A DNA stretch of 64,000 nt from an uncultured Planococcus sp. (lineage in GTDB: Bacteria > Bacillota > Bacilli > Bacillales_A > Planococcaceae): the NCBI GenBank assembly GCA_947502505.1, contig CANNAE010000006.1:124001-188000 (forward strand), read 5' to 3'. Below, one piece after another: positions 7,958 to 16,052 of this stretch (positions are counted from its first letter, which is position 1; each line of letters begins with the position of its first letter). The translations under genes were made by a program, and so were the position numbers. The notes under the pieces are model-generated. The model was given only the letters and a program-made list of their open reading frames with translations, had not been told where the DNA came from and did not search any database.

Positions 7958-9148
7958 TTACAGCTCAGTATAATCGTATTGATTGTCCAAGTTGTTTTCA
8001 TATCGATTGTAACGCCTTTTGAACAGCTTGTACAAATGGCTGATGAGAACCCGCAGCAATGCATACATCGGAATCCCTAAGATGACCCCGACGACGCCGA
8101 ACAGCGATCCGGCGGTCAGCAGCACGAAAATGATGGTGACCGGATGGATATACATCGTCTTGCCCATTACTTGCGGTGAAATTAAATTGCCTTCCACCAG
8201 CTGTACCACGGTCCACACGATCGCCAGTTTCACTAGCATAAACGGAGAGGTCACAAGCGCAATGATAGCGGCCGGCGTAATGGCAATCGCCGGGCCGATG
8301 TATGGCACGACACTTGTCACCATTGCCAGCGCGCCGAGCAGCAGCGCATAATCCATGCCGATGATCAAAAAGCCGATATAGACCATCACGCCGATGCAAA
8401 ATGCGACGATCAATTGGCCTTGGATATAAGCCCCCAATTGCTTATCCGCTTCATGAAGCACTTCTTTCGTGTCTTCACGGAAGCGCGGAGGCAATAGCTT
8501 CAGGAAATAACCCGGAAGCTTATCGCCGTCCTTCAAAAGATAAAATAGGATGAACGGGACGATGACAATCGACAGGATGACCCCTGTAATGGTTGAAATC
8601 CAGCTGGTGACGCGCGTAATGATGCCCGTCACGGTAGCCTGAAGCGTATCGGCAATGCTAGTCGGCAAAGTGGCAATCAAGGCTTCAATATTGAAACTTG
8701 AATCCCGGTAATAATTGCCGAAAATGGAATTGCGCATGAACTGGTCGATATTGTTCAATAAGCGCATGAAATAGTCTGGAAACTCTTCGATCAAGTTCTG
8801 GAACTGGTCCCTTAAAAACGGAAAGACCAAAACGCTCAATAGCGTCAAGAGCCCGATCCCGCCGAGGAAGATAATCAGTATGCCCCAGATTCTCGGGACT
8901 TTGAAGCGCTCCAGCAAGCGCAGCACCGGACGCAGCAAATAATACAAAATAAGCGCCAGGACGACCGGCAAGACGACCGTTTTCATGAACACATTGAGCG
9001 GGTTGAAAATGAACGATACTTCCCGGAAGATAAACACGACCAGCCCGATCAAAATCAACATAAGTAAAGTGAATAGTGAATTGCGCCCACCAAGAAAGCG
9101 AATGTAATTGGTGGCGAAAAATGGCGGTCTATTGTCATCTGGCGGCAT
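7958..9148 (-). CDS. AI-2E family transporter (PerM/YtvI-type permease)
   Basis: A 396-residue polytopic membrane protein. About eight hydrophobic segments are visible, including LFTLLMLILIGLVVFIF near residue 25 and LALILYYLL, with the family's PHB-like central loop QFQNLIEEFPDYFMRLLNNI and the conserved SIVIVPFILFYLLKDGD and YIGPAIAI motifs. Family members are described as exporters of autoinducer-2 or as Na+/H+ antiporters; the substrate here cannot be told. AAGGGG precedes the ATG. It lies 57 bases downstream of the LCP gene and is probably cotranscribed with it. The C-terminus carries a basic patch (KLFKRRYNRYE). Confidence 0.85.
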   Translation of the reverse strand: MPPDDNRPPFFATNYIRFLGGRNSLFTLLMLILIGLVVFIFREVSFIFNPLNVFMKTVVLPVVLALILYYLLRPVLRLLERFKVPRIWGILIIFLGGIGLLTLLSVLVFPFLRDQFQNLIEEFPDYFMRLLNNIDQFMRNSIFGNYYRDSSFNIEALIATLPTSIADTLQATVTGIITRVTSWISTITGVILSIVIVPFILFYLLKDGDKLPGYFLKLLPPRFREDTKEVLHEADKQLGAYIQGQLIVAFCIGVMVYIGFLIIGMDYALLLGALAMVTSVVPYIGPAIAITPAAIIALVTSPFMLVKLAIVWTVVQLVEGNLISPQVMGKTMYIHPVTIIFVLLTAGSLFGVVGVILGIPMYALLRVLISHLYKLFKRRYNRYENNLDNQYDYTEL

Positions 9149-9205
9149 GGCGATCCCCTTCTTTATCCAGGCTTCTACCTGTAGTTTATCATATTATCTG
9201 ACAAA

Positions 9206-10150
9206 TTAGTTGAGCGGCTGGGATAAAAATTGTTCCAGCGCACGGCGGTTTTGCTCGATGTCGATTTCTAGGACGGAACCTGCCTGCGGGTAATTGGCGT
9301 AGCTATACCCGCCTTCTACCGGAATCGTCAAGCGCTCGATTTCGCCGCTGCCTCCGGTGCCAAGCTGTGTCGCCAATTTAATCTGGTCCACAAGCGGCAT
9401 ATCGGTCTGCACATAGGATTGTGCTGCTCCTGCTAGTTTCGGAAGCTTGGGAATCGATGAGACGCTGATCAATTCGTCTTTTAAGGCGGCAATCACTTGC
9501 TGCTGGCGCCTTACACGCCCGAAATCGCCTTCATTGTCTGAGCGGAAGCGTGCATATCCGAGCAATTCCTGGCCGTTTAATTCCTGTACGCCAGGCGATA
9601 AGCTGACACCGATCTTTTCGGACATTTCTTTTTCGACATCAATTTCCACACCGTTTGGCGCAGCGATATCGACGAGAGTTTCAAAGCTCTGGAAGTCGAC
9701 GAGCGCATAGTTATGGATTTCGACACCGAACATGCCGCGCAAAGTCGACGCCAGTAAATCAACGCCCCCTAAATAATAGGCCGTATTTAATTTATAGGAT
9801 TGGTAACCTGGGATATCTGCATAAATGTCACGCATGAACGAAGTGATCTTTACTTCATTGTTTTCGCGGTCATGGGTCACCATCATCATTGTATCTGTCC
9901 GTGATTGCTCTTCTCCACGCGAATCCACGCCCAGGACGAGGATGTTCTGATAACCGCTATTGTCTGCGTCTCCCGCAAACGGTTCTGGTTCAATCGCGGT
10001 TTCCCCGGCTATCTCTTGTCCCTGCTGGTATTGAATGAAAAAGTAAATGCCCGTCCCGAGCAATAAAAAGATGAATAATAAGAAAAGCTTGCCTCCCGGG
10101 CGGAATTTTTTGCGCTTTCTCGTTTGTCTTGTTTCGTATTGTGGTTCCAT
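9206..10150 (-). CDS. LytR-CpsA-Psr (LCP) family cell-wall glycopolymer transferase
   Basis: LCP enzymes attach teichoic acids or other anionic polymers to peptidoglycan on the outer face of the membrane. The 314-residue protein has a basic N-terminus (TRQTRKRKKFRPGGK), one membrane anchor (LFLLFIFLLLGTGIYFFI) and the extracellular LCP domain, with the catalytic/pyrophosphate-binding residues in LGVDSRGEEQSRTDTMMM, SFMRDIYADIPGY and YARFRSDNEGDFGRVRRQQ. ATG 10150 is preferred over an upstream TTG because AAAGGA lies between them. It is divergent from msrA. Confidence 0.9.
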   Translation of the reverse strand: MEPQYETRQTRKRKKFRPGGKLFLLFIFLLLGTGIYFFIQYQQGQEIAGETAIEPEPFAGDADNSGYQNILVLGVDSRGEEQSRTDTMMMVTHDRENNEVKITSFMRDIYADIPGYQSYKLNTAYYLGGVDLLASTLRGMFGVEIHNYALVDFQSFETLVDIAAPNGVEIDVEKEMSEKIGVSLSPGVQELNGQELLGYARFRSDNEGDFGRVRRQQQVIAALKDELISVSSIPKLPKLAGAAQSYVQTDMPLVDQIKLATQLGTGGSGEIERLTIPVEGGYSYANYPQAGSVLEIDIEQNRRALEQFLSQPLN

Positions 10151-10379
10151 GATGGATACATTCCTTTCTGAGCTGTTCAACTTGTGTAGACGTACATCAT
10201 TAGCTGCAGGTTTCCCTCTCCGATACGTTTTTATTGTCTGCGCTCTAGCGGAATGGTAAAATTCATCTTATTCTTAGGCACTTTCTTCTGCTATTAAAGA
10301 CATGCCCTGCCGGTTATCCAGCTTGTGCACGATTCTATTGTAGGAACTGTTTGCCTATTTAATAGAAGGAGGCAATTCG

Positions 10380-10910
10380 ATGAGTGAAAAAGCAACATTC
10401 GCTGGCGGCTGTTTTTGGTGCATGGTCAAACCATTCGACCAGTTTGACGGCATTGAATCCGTGGTTTCCGGCTATACCGGCGGCCATTTGGCGAATCCAT
10501 CATATGAGCAAGTGAAAAGCGGCCATTCGGGCCATTTGGAAGCGGTCGAGATCACTTTTGACCCGTCCGTCTTTCCTTACGAACAATTATTGGAAATTTT
10601 TTGGCAGCAAATCGACCCGACCGATAACGACGGGCAATTCCAAGACCGCGGTGCTTCCTATCGCCCGGCTATCTTTGTCCATAACGAAAAGCAGCGGGAA
10701 TTGGCGCTCGCTTCTAGAAAACAACTGGATGAAAGCGGGCGCTTCGATAAACCCGTCATCACCGAAATACAGCCGGCCGAGCCTTTCTATCCGGCAGAAG
10801 ACTATCATCAGGATTTCTACATGAAAAATCCCGAGCATTACGCACAAGACCGCGCCGAATCTGGGCGCGATGAATTTTTGGATAGTGCCTGGAAGAAAGC
10901 CGACGCTTAA
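10380..10910 (+). CDS. msrA: peptide methionine-S-sulfoxide reductase A (copy 1)
   Basis: Repairs the S-epimer of methionine sulfoxide in proteins using thioredoxin. The active-site GCFWC motif lies at residues 10-14 (nucleophilic Cys11), with the family's SGYTGG, TFDP and [14 protein letters not shown] blocks following. The protein is 176 residues. ATG 10380 is preceded by AGGAGGC. It stands alone, unlike the second copy at 35525, which is fused in an operon with msrB. The two proteins share the core motifs but differ clearly along the rest, so they are paralogues rather than a recent duplication. Confidence 0.95.
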   Translation: MSEKATFAGGCFWCMVKPFDQFDGIESVVSGYTGGHLANPSYEQVKSGHSGHLEAVEITFDPSVFPYEQLLEIFWQQIDPTDNDGQFQDRGASYRPAIFVHNEKQRELALASRKQLDESGRFDKPVITEIQPAEPFYPAEDYHQDFYMKNPEHYAQDRAESGRDEFLDSAWKKADA

Positions 10911-10925
10911 TGCGCCGGCTTTTTC
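10896..10925 (+). terminator. intrinsic terminator after msrA
   Basis: A GC-rich stem (AAAGCCG-CGC at 10896-10906 with GCGCCGGCT from 10912) with one bulge is followed by a T run; it overlaps the stop codon. Confidence 0.8.
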
Positions 10926-11033
10926 TTTAGGCGGCGGGCTTTCCTATTCATTTCCATTGACAGATTATTCGATTAGTTTAAAATCAAAATACGCGGGTTC
11001 CCCGCCATATTGCGTTAAACAGGAGGCATAAAC

Positions 11034-11333
11034 ATGCACTGGCTTAGCACATTGGACATCTTTTTTGTGCAATTGATCCTCTTCCCGCCCCTTGTCATTT
11101 CTGTAGGCGTCGCAGCCGCTATCCTGTCGAGCCGGGTTTACATCGGCCCGCTCGTCACACTCGTCACCGCATTGGAATTGAATTATTGGTATTTTTCGAT
11201 CATCCTACCCGAAGCCGATGTCCCGCGGATGATGATCGCTTCTTGGGCGATTTTATTTCCGTTGTTATCGCTTTATTTTTCGTGGGTGGCTATTGCATTG
11301 GCTGAAAAACAAACCATCAAGCTTTTCGGTTGA
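11034..11333 (+). CDS. small three-helix membrane protein
   Basis: A 99-residue very hydrophobic protein with predicted segments FFVQLILFPPLVISVGVAAA, VTLVTALELNYWYFSIIL and ILFPLLSLYFSWVAIAL. It resembles the general layout of small DUF2651/YbeF-type membrane proteins, but this is only a suggestion. ATG 11034 follows ACAGGAGGC. Its 3' end overlaps the end of the convergent MFS gene by 17 bases. Confidence 0.7.
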   Translation: MHWLSTLDIFFVQLILFPPLVISVGVAAAILSSRVYIGPLVTLVTALELNYWYFSIILPEADVPRMMIASWAILFPLLSLYFSWVAIALAEKQTIKLFG

Positions 11334-12495
11334 GTAAATAAGCGAAGAGGATCATAAAAAAGACGAATGCCAAGAACAGCCATAAGGAAATATCGTGGTT
11401 GCCTGTTCGGTCATACACCACGCCGATGATAAAAGGCATGAATGCCGAGATCAAATAGCCGCCCGATTGGGTCATCGCAGCCCAGCTATTCGCTTCGTCG
11501 GCAGAACCTGTGGCATCGAGCGGCATCAATAACGCAATGGGAAACAAACCGCCGAGCGCCACGCCAATCAAAGCAGCGGCCAGCCACACCGCCCAAGTTC
11601 CGGCAAACATCAATAACAGGATGCCGGCAGTGCCAAACGCCAGCACCGCCAATACCCAAAAAAAGCGATCCGGATAACGGCTAAATAGCATCGGAATGGA
11701 AATATTGCAGACGATTTGCACTGCGGTCATGACAGTGACGACCGCTCCCGCCGCCAGGACGCTTAAGCCTTTATCGATAGCGATCGGTGCGAGCCATGTC
11801 AACATCGAGAAAAAGAAAGCCGATTGGAAGCCGAAAAACAACAGCATATACCATGCTTTCAAGTTTTTCCACGGGCTTTTGCCGATCGCCAGCGTATCCT
11901 CTGGCATCGCCTGCCCATTTCCCGCGGCTTTGCGTTCAGGCATTCTCAGCCAGACGATAAGAGCGGCAAGTGCCAAGCCTGACCAGACCGCAAGCCCAAC
12001 AGGCCAGCCGGCAGCGGCATAGACGACGCTCGTAAGCCCTGCCGCAAGTGTCGCACCAAGCCCCATGCCAAAGGAATAGACACCGATCAATGAAGCGGTC
12101 CGGTTGGGGAAATCCCGTTTAATCATGGCAGACAGCATCGGCCCGATGATGGCGATGGCGATTCCGATGAAAAACGAGCTCAGCAATAAATTAAAATAGC
12201 TCGGCCAGAAGCCCCTCCCCAAAGTGAACACACCGATGGCCGCCAACAGCAAACCGATCGAGCGCTTCAAGCCGAAGCGGCGGTTGAAAACGATCGCAAA
12301 GGGTGCGAACAAGCCCATGCACAAAACAGGAACAGCGGTCAATAAACTGACTTGCCCATTGGTCAATGCCAAATCCGTGCGGATCGGCTCAAGCATTGGG
12401 CCGATCGAAGATATAGCGGGCCGCAAATTGAGCGCCACTAAAAGGATGGCGAAAATGACGCCGGCCAAAGCTGGTTTGTTTCCTGCTTCCCTCAT
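11317..12495 (-). CDS. MFS transporter, CynX/NimT (YycB) type
   Basis: A 392-residue major facilitator with about twelve membrane segments. The N-terminal LNLRPAISSIGPMLEPIRTDLALTNG-type region (split here as LNLRPAISSIG and PIRTDLALTNGQVSLL) is the hallmark of the CynX/YycB group of cyanate, 2-nitroimidazole or similar solute transporters. The substrate is unknown. The start at 12495 (MREAGNKPALAG) is chosen because AGGAGAGGG lies about five bases upstream; an in-frame earlier codon has no such site. No regulator gene is adjacent. Confidence 0.85.
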   Translation of the reverse strand: MREAGNKPALAGVIFAILLVALNLRPAISSIGPMLEPIRTDLALTNGQVSLLTAVPVLCMGLFAPFAIVFNRRFGLKRSIGLLLAAIGVFTLGRGFWPSYFNLLLSSFFIGIAIAIIGPMLSAMIKRDFPNRTASLIGVYSFGMGLGATLAAGLTSVVYAAAGWPVGLAVWSGLALAALIVWLRMPERKAAGNGQAMPEDTLAIGKSPWKNLKAWYMLLFFGFQSAFFFSMLTWLAPIAIDKGLSVLAAGAVVTVMTAVQIVCNISIPMLFSRYPDRFFWVLAVLAFGTAGILLLMFAGTWAVWLAAALIGVALGGLFPIALLMPLDATGSADEANSWAAMTQSGGYLISAFMPFIIGVVYDRTGNHDISLWLFLAFVFFMILFAYLLNRKA

Positions 12496-12581
12496 AAGTT
12501 CCCTCTCCTTATCCTTCAGCACCAAACTTGTGTTCCTGCTGCCGCTTCCCTTAAAATAAAACAGGAAAGGCGGGTTGCTGG

Positions 12582-12815
12582 ATGAAGCTCATAAATTGGA
12601 GCTACGCAAAACGATATAATATCAAAGCCACTTTTGACGAATTTCCGCACGTTGTCGTGCTGTTCCGCCAGATCGGCGGCTATTACTTTATTTATTCCAT
12701 GAAAGGCCTGACGCCGGAACATGTGCCGGGCAGGCGCGAATATGTACAGATGGAGTACCTCCTGAATAAAGAGCTCGGCCAATTGGATGCTTATCTTCAG
12801 AGAAAAAGCCGCTGA
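12582..12815 (+). CDS. hypothetical protein (77 aa)
   Basis: Begins MKLINWSYAKRYNIKATFDE and ends in a basic tail (YLQRKSR). It has no membrane segment or known motif. GGCGG about eight bases before the ATG is a fair ribosome binding site. It lies between a divergent MFS gene and an ABC-F gene with its own promoter. I do not recognise the family. Confidence 0.6.
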   Translation: MKLINWSYAKRYNIKATFDEFPHVVVLFRQIGGYYFIYSMKGLTPEHVPGRREYVQMEYLLNKELGQLDAYLQRKSR

Positions 12816-12878
12816 CACTTATCCTATATTAGTTTAGCCGACACAGGCTTTGAACGCTACCGGTTTAGGGCGTATTCG

Positions 12879-12887
12879 TGTTATACT
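12879..12887 (+). promoter_or_regulatory. extended -10 promoter of the ABC-F gene
   Basis: TGTTATACT (TGn followed by TATACT at 12882-12887) lies about 35 bases before the ABC-F start; no good -35 is present at 17 bases, as expected for an extended -10 promoter. Confidence 0.6.
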
Positions 12888-12921
12888 ATTCATATTGTGA
12901 ATTTTAGGAGGACGAATAATA

Positions 12922-14529
12922 ATGATAGCAGTAAATGATGTATCTTTGCGTTTTGGCGACCGCAAACTATTTGAAGATGTCAACATCCAGTTCAACCCGG
13001 GCAATTGCTACGGCTTAATCGGTGCAAACGGTGCCGGCAAATCGACGTTCATCAAGATTCTTGCCGGTGAACTTGAAGCGCAATCCGGAAATGTTTCCAT
13101 GGGCTCTGGCGAACGCCTTGCCGTACTGAAGCAGAATCACTTTGAATATGAAGAGCATGCAGTTCTTGAGACGGTCATCATGGGCCATAAAAAACTTTAC
13201 GAAGTCATGTCCGAGAAGAATGCCATTTATATGAAAGAAGATTTCTCTGATGAAGACGGCATGCGTGCTGCAGAACTCGAAGGCGAATTTGCAGAATTAA
13301 ACGGCTGGGAAGCTGAATCCGAAGCAGCCATCCTCTTGCAAGGACTTGGCATTTCTGAAAATCTACACGATAAGAAAATGTCTGAACTGTCTGGTTCTGA
13401 TAAAGTCAAAGTGCTATTGGCACAAGCTTTATTCGGCAAACCTGATGTTCTCCTGCTCGATGAGCCGACCAACCATTTGGATTTGAAAGCTATCCAGTGG
13501 CTGGAAGAATTCTTGATTAATTTCGATAATACAGTCATCGTCGTATCGCATGACCGTCACTTCCTGAACAAAGTATGCACGCATATCGCCGATCTCGATT
13601 TCGGGAAAATCCAGCTGTATGTAGGAAACTACGATTTTTGGTATGAATCCAGCCAATTGGCTACGCGCCTGGCATCCGACCAGAATGCGAAAAAAGAAGA
13701 AAAGATCAAAGAGCTTCAGGCCTTTATCGCCCGCTTCTCTGCCAATGCCTCGAAATCCAAGCAAGCGACTTCACGGAAGAAGATGCTCGATAAAATCGAG
13801 TTGGACGATATCCGCCCATCTTCCCGTAAATACCCGTTCGTCAACTTCACCATTGGCCGCGAAATCGGCAATGATGTGTTGACGGTTAAAGACTTGAGCC
13901 AAACCGTCGATGGCAACCAATTATTGAACAACATCAGCTTCAATATGAGCAAAGACGATAAAATCGTCTTGATGGGCGACCCATTGGCGAAATCAGCGCT
14001 TCTGCGCGTCTTGGCCGAAGAAGACGAGCCGGCTTCAGGATCAGCTCGTTGGGGTGTCACCACTTCACGCGCGTATTTGCCGATCGACAACACCGAATAC
14101 TTCGAAGGCAGCGAAACTTCCTTGGTGGATTGGCTTCGCCAGTACTCGCCGGAAGACGAAAGCGAAACCTTCCTTCGCGGATTCCTCGGCAGAATGTTGT
14201 TCTCCGGTGAAGAAGTGAAAAAGAAACCTTCTGTTTTGTCCGGTGGCGAAAAAGTGCGCTGCATGCTATCGAAAATGATGCTGGCTCACGCTAATGTACT
14301 GCTCTTGGATGAGCCGACCAACCACTTGGACCTCGAATCCATCCAAGCCTTGAACAACGGCATGATCGCCTTCAAAGGCGCCATGGTCTTCACTTCCCAT
14401 GACCATCAGTTTATCCAGACCGTTGCCAACCGCGTAATCGAAATCCAAGAAGATGGTTCGATTCTTGACAAGCAACTCTCTTACGATGAATTCCTGGAAT
14501 GGAAAGAAACACAAGGCATCGCTAAATAA
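12922..14529 (+). CDS. ykpA: ABC-F family ATPase, YkpA/YbiT type
   Basis: A soluble ribosome-associated ABC-F protein of 535 residues with two ABC domains and no membrane domain. Domain 1: Walker A GANGAGKST (34-42), altered signature LSGSDKVKV (156-164), Walker B DVLLLDEPTNHLD (175-187). The inter-domain linker (250-300) is rich in Lys and Arg. Domain 2 keeps signature LSGGEKVRC and LLLDEPTNHLD, but its P-loop (351-358, MGDPLAKS) lacks the glycines and is one residue short. The altered signature 1 is, as far as I recall, normal for the YkpA/YbiT subgroup. AGGAGG precedes the start. The gene is monocistronic, between its own promoter and a strong terminator. Confidence 0.9.
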   Translation: MIAVNDVSLRFGDRKLFEDVNIQFNPGNCYGLIGANGAGKSTFIKILAGELEAQSGNVSMGSGERLAVLKQNHFEYEEHAVLETVIMGHKKLYEVMSEKNAIYMKEDFSDEDGMRAAELEGEFAELNGWEAESEAAILLQGLGISENLHDKKMSELSGSDKVKVLLAQALFGKPDVLLLDEPTNHLDLKAIQWLEEFLINFDNTVIVVSHDRHFLNKVCTHIADLDFGKIQLYVGNYDFWYESSQLATRLASDQNAKKEEKIKELQAFIARFSANASKSKQATSRKKMLDKIELDDIRPSSRKYPFVNFTIGREIGNDVLTVKDLSQTVDGNQLLNNISFNMSKDDKIVLMGDPLAKSALLRVLAEEDEPASGSARWGVTTSRAYLPIDNTEYFEGSETSLVDWLRQYSPEDESETFLRGFLGRMLFSGEEVKKKPSVLSGGEKVRCMLSKMMLAHANVLLLDEPTNHLDLESIQALNNGMIAFKGAMVFTSHDHQFIQTVANRVIEIQEDGSILDKQLSYDEFLEWKETQGIAK

Positions 14530-14541
14530 CTGCAGACACGC

Positions 14542-14576
14542 AAAACCCCTCAGAAATTTTCTTTCTGAGGGGTTTT
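14542..14576. terminator. bidirectional terminator after the ABC-F gene
   Basis: A perfect 15-bp stem (14542-14556 with 14562-14576) with a 5-base loop and T tract; it also serves the convergent YkvA-like gene. Confidence 0.93.
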
Positions 14577-14590
14577 TTATATGCGTTCAA

Positions 14591-15067
14591 TTATTTTAGG
14601 AAGCGTTTCACGGCTTTTCCGGCTGGCAATTTAGCGGCCCACCGGTCTCCAGAATTCGCCAGTTTGCTGAGCACCTTCAATAGGTCTTCGTCGCCTGCCC
14701 AATGTTCTGTAACGACTTCTTTCGGGAATCGGTTGAGCACCATATTGATGACATATACGGCAACGATCACATCGTCCATGAATCCTCCTGGACCGACAAG
14801 GATTTCCGGAAGAAAATCGATCGGCGCCATGAAATACAGGACGCCTGCCCCGACATAGGCTTTACTTTTCTTGTCGATGCGGCTATCGAGCAGCAAGCGG
14901 GTCAATAAATGGAAAAGGTCCGGCGCAAATAAGACGAACTGGGCGGCAGAATCAAGTTTCGATGATTTGCCTTCCAGCCAATTATGCACTTTGACACGCA
15001 GCTGTTGATAGAAATCCTGTTGTTTTTCTTCACTTGGCAATGGCTTACTCAAATATTCGTTTTCCAT
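14591..15067 (-). CDS. YkvA-family (DUF1232) membrane-associated protein
   Basis: A 158-residue protein. The DUF1232 core is visible as SKAYVGAGVLYFMAPIDFLPE followed by LVGPGGFMDDVIVAVYVINMVLNRF; the conserved PxDxxPE and DD motifs are present. The biochemical role of the family is unknown. The start at 15067 (MENEYLSK) is chosen because AAAGGGGAAC lies about six bases upstream; an upstream in-frame start lacks a site. It follows the small cold-shock-domain gene on the same strand, 24 bases downstream, and may be cotranscribed from its SigB-like promoter. Confidence 0.8.
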   Translation of the reverse strand: MENEYLSKPLPSEEKQQDFYQQLRVKVHNWLEGKSSKLDSAAQFVLFAPDLFHLLTRLLLDSRIDKKSKAYVGAGVLYFMAPIDFLPEILVGPGGFMDDVIVAVYVINMVLNRFPKEVVTEHWAGDEDLLKVLSKLANSGDRWAAKLPAGKAVKRFLK

Positions 15068-15091
15068 ATGCGTTCCCCTTTCATCCAGCAA

Positions 15092-15298
15092 TTAGAACAC
15101 TAAAGTGACGTTTGTCGCTACCCGCTCTTTTCCGGGCGCCCCGTCATAGATTGTGAACTCGACGTGCTGGTTTGGCATGAAGCGGCGGAAGCCCTCTTCA
15201 TTGATATTGATGGTTTCAAAGTAAAATACCTCGCCTGTATCGCCTTCGATATAGCCGAAGCCTTTATCATCATTAAACTCTTTCACTTTTCCTTGCAT
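15092..15298 (-). CDS. cold-shock-domain-like small protein
   Basis: A 68-residue protein with a cold-shock-domain fold signature: KVKEFNDDKGFGYIEGD matches RNP1 (KGFGYIE), but RNP2 is replaced by VFYFETINI in place of VFVHFSAI, and the loop after it differs. It may therefore bind nucleic acid differently from classical Csp. The start at 15298 follows AGAGGGGG. A SigB-type promoter lies 40-70 bases upstream. It is one of three cold-shock-domain proteins in the window and the most divergent. Confidence 0.8.
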   Translation of the reverse strand: MQGKVKEFNDDKGFGYIEGDTGEVFYFETININEEGFRRFMPNQHVEFTIYDGAPGKERVATNVTLVF

Positions 15299-15340
15299 GG
15301 ATTTATCCCCCTCTATCATTGTTGGCAATCTACTTTAGAT

Positions 15341-15367
15341 ATACCCGAATAAGAGGGAATACTAAAC
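15341..15367 (-). promoter_or_regulatory. SigB-type general-stress promoter
   Basis: Read on the minus strand, GTTTAG (15362-15367) and GGGTAT (15341-15346) are separated by 15 bases, close to the Bacillus SigB consensus GTTTAA-N13-15-GGGTAT. It sits just upstream of the divergent cold-shock-domain gene. Confidence 0.6.
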
Positions 15368-15399
15368 AAGGGAAAGCACCACAAAAAATCCCAATAAAA

Positions 15400-15424
15400 A
15401 AGAACTGCCGCAAGGGCAGTTCTT
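15400..15424 (-). terminator. intrinsic terminator after the csp gene
   Basis: A 10-bp perfect stem (15400-15409 with 15415-15424) is followed, on the minus strand, by a T-rich stretch; it separates csp from the next cold-shock-domain gene. Confidence 0.88.
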
Positions 15425-15435
15425 GGATTGGAGAA

Positions 15436-15636
15436 TTAAAGTTTAGTTACGTTAGTAGCTTGAGGTCCGCGGTTGCCTTCCTCTACTTCAAATTCTACGC
15501 GTTGTCCTTCGTCAAGCGTTTTAAAGCCTTCGCCTTGAATCGCTGAGAAGTGTACGAATACATCGTCGCCGCCTTCAACTTCGATGAAGCCAAAACCTTT
15601 TTCTGAGTTAAACCATTTTACTGTACCTTCTTGCAT
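15436..15636 (-). CDS. cspB: cold shock protein (CspA/CspB family)
   Basis: A 66-residue single-stranded nucleic-acid-binding protein that acts as an RNA chaperone and antiterminator. Both RNP motifs are intact ([10 protein letters not shown] and [10 protein letters not shown]) and the protein ends [12 protein letters not shown] as in Bacillus Csps. AGGAGGT lies close upstream. A very good SigA promoter lies about 150 bases upstream, so the mRNA has a long leader with a large hairpin, as in cold-induced csp genes. The symbol is by similarity; cspB/cspD assignment is uncertain. Confidence 0.93.
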   Translation of the reverse strand: MQEGTVKWFNSEKGFGFIEVEGGDDVFVHFSAIQGEGFKTLDEGQRVEFEVEEGNRGPQATNVTKL

Positions 15637-15785
15637 CTTAAATTACCTCCTGTGGTAAAAAAAATTTTTCAATATGCGAACTTTCATAAAAAAATTCACA
15701 TATTCCCAAAAGTACCGACACGTGCTGATCACTTTTGGGAATATGTGAATAGCTGTTGCGGAAGTTCATATGTTGAATTACCTTA
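15637..15785 (-). promoter_or_regulatory. long structured 5' leader of csp
   Basis: The leader contains a perfect 20-bp inverted repeat, 15694-15713 with 15731-15750, around a 17-base loop. Outside it, 15668-15684 can pair imperfectly with 15761-15777. The whole leader could fold into one long rod ending just before the ribosome binding site. This is the expected place for cold-responsive mRNA control; it is not a terminator because no T tract follows the stem. Confidence 0.75.
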
Positions 15786-15813
15786 ATTATATCAAATTGA
15801 CTACAAAAGTCAA
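15786..15813 (-). promoter_or_regulatory. SigA promoter of csp
   Basis: On the minus strand TTGACT (15808-15813) and perfect TATAAT (15786-15791) are separated by 16 bases, upstream of the structured leader. Confidence 0.85.
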
Positions 15814-15996
15814 ACAAATCTAAAAACTTTCTGAATTTTTTCCAATTTTATTTCTGGTCCCCTTCAAAAAATCCTTATAGACATTGTGCCAAATATATGG
15901 GAATTTGTAAAGGATTTATGTGCTCGGCAGTACACGGTCCGGAAGTTTGTATTGGTTCTGCCATTCACGTAAAATAAGGGGTAGTAATGCGCACAG

Positions 15997-16022
15997 TGAA
16001 ACTTTTTCCTGCGCCGCACGTA
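15997..16022 (+). promoter_or_regulatory. SigW-type promoter of xpaC-yaaN
   Basis: TGAAAC at 15997-16002, exactly 16 bases, then CGTATA starting at 16019, matches the SigW consensus TGAAAC-N16-CGTA. It lies about 30 bases before the xpaC start. The B. subtilis xpaC-yaaN operon is a known member of the SigW envelope-stress regulon, so site and gene agree. Confidence 0.88.
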
Positions 16023-16052
16023 TAGTTTAGTAGCCGTTAAGGAGGTTAAAGC

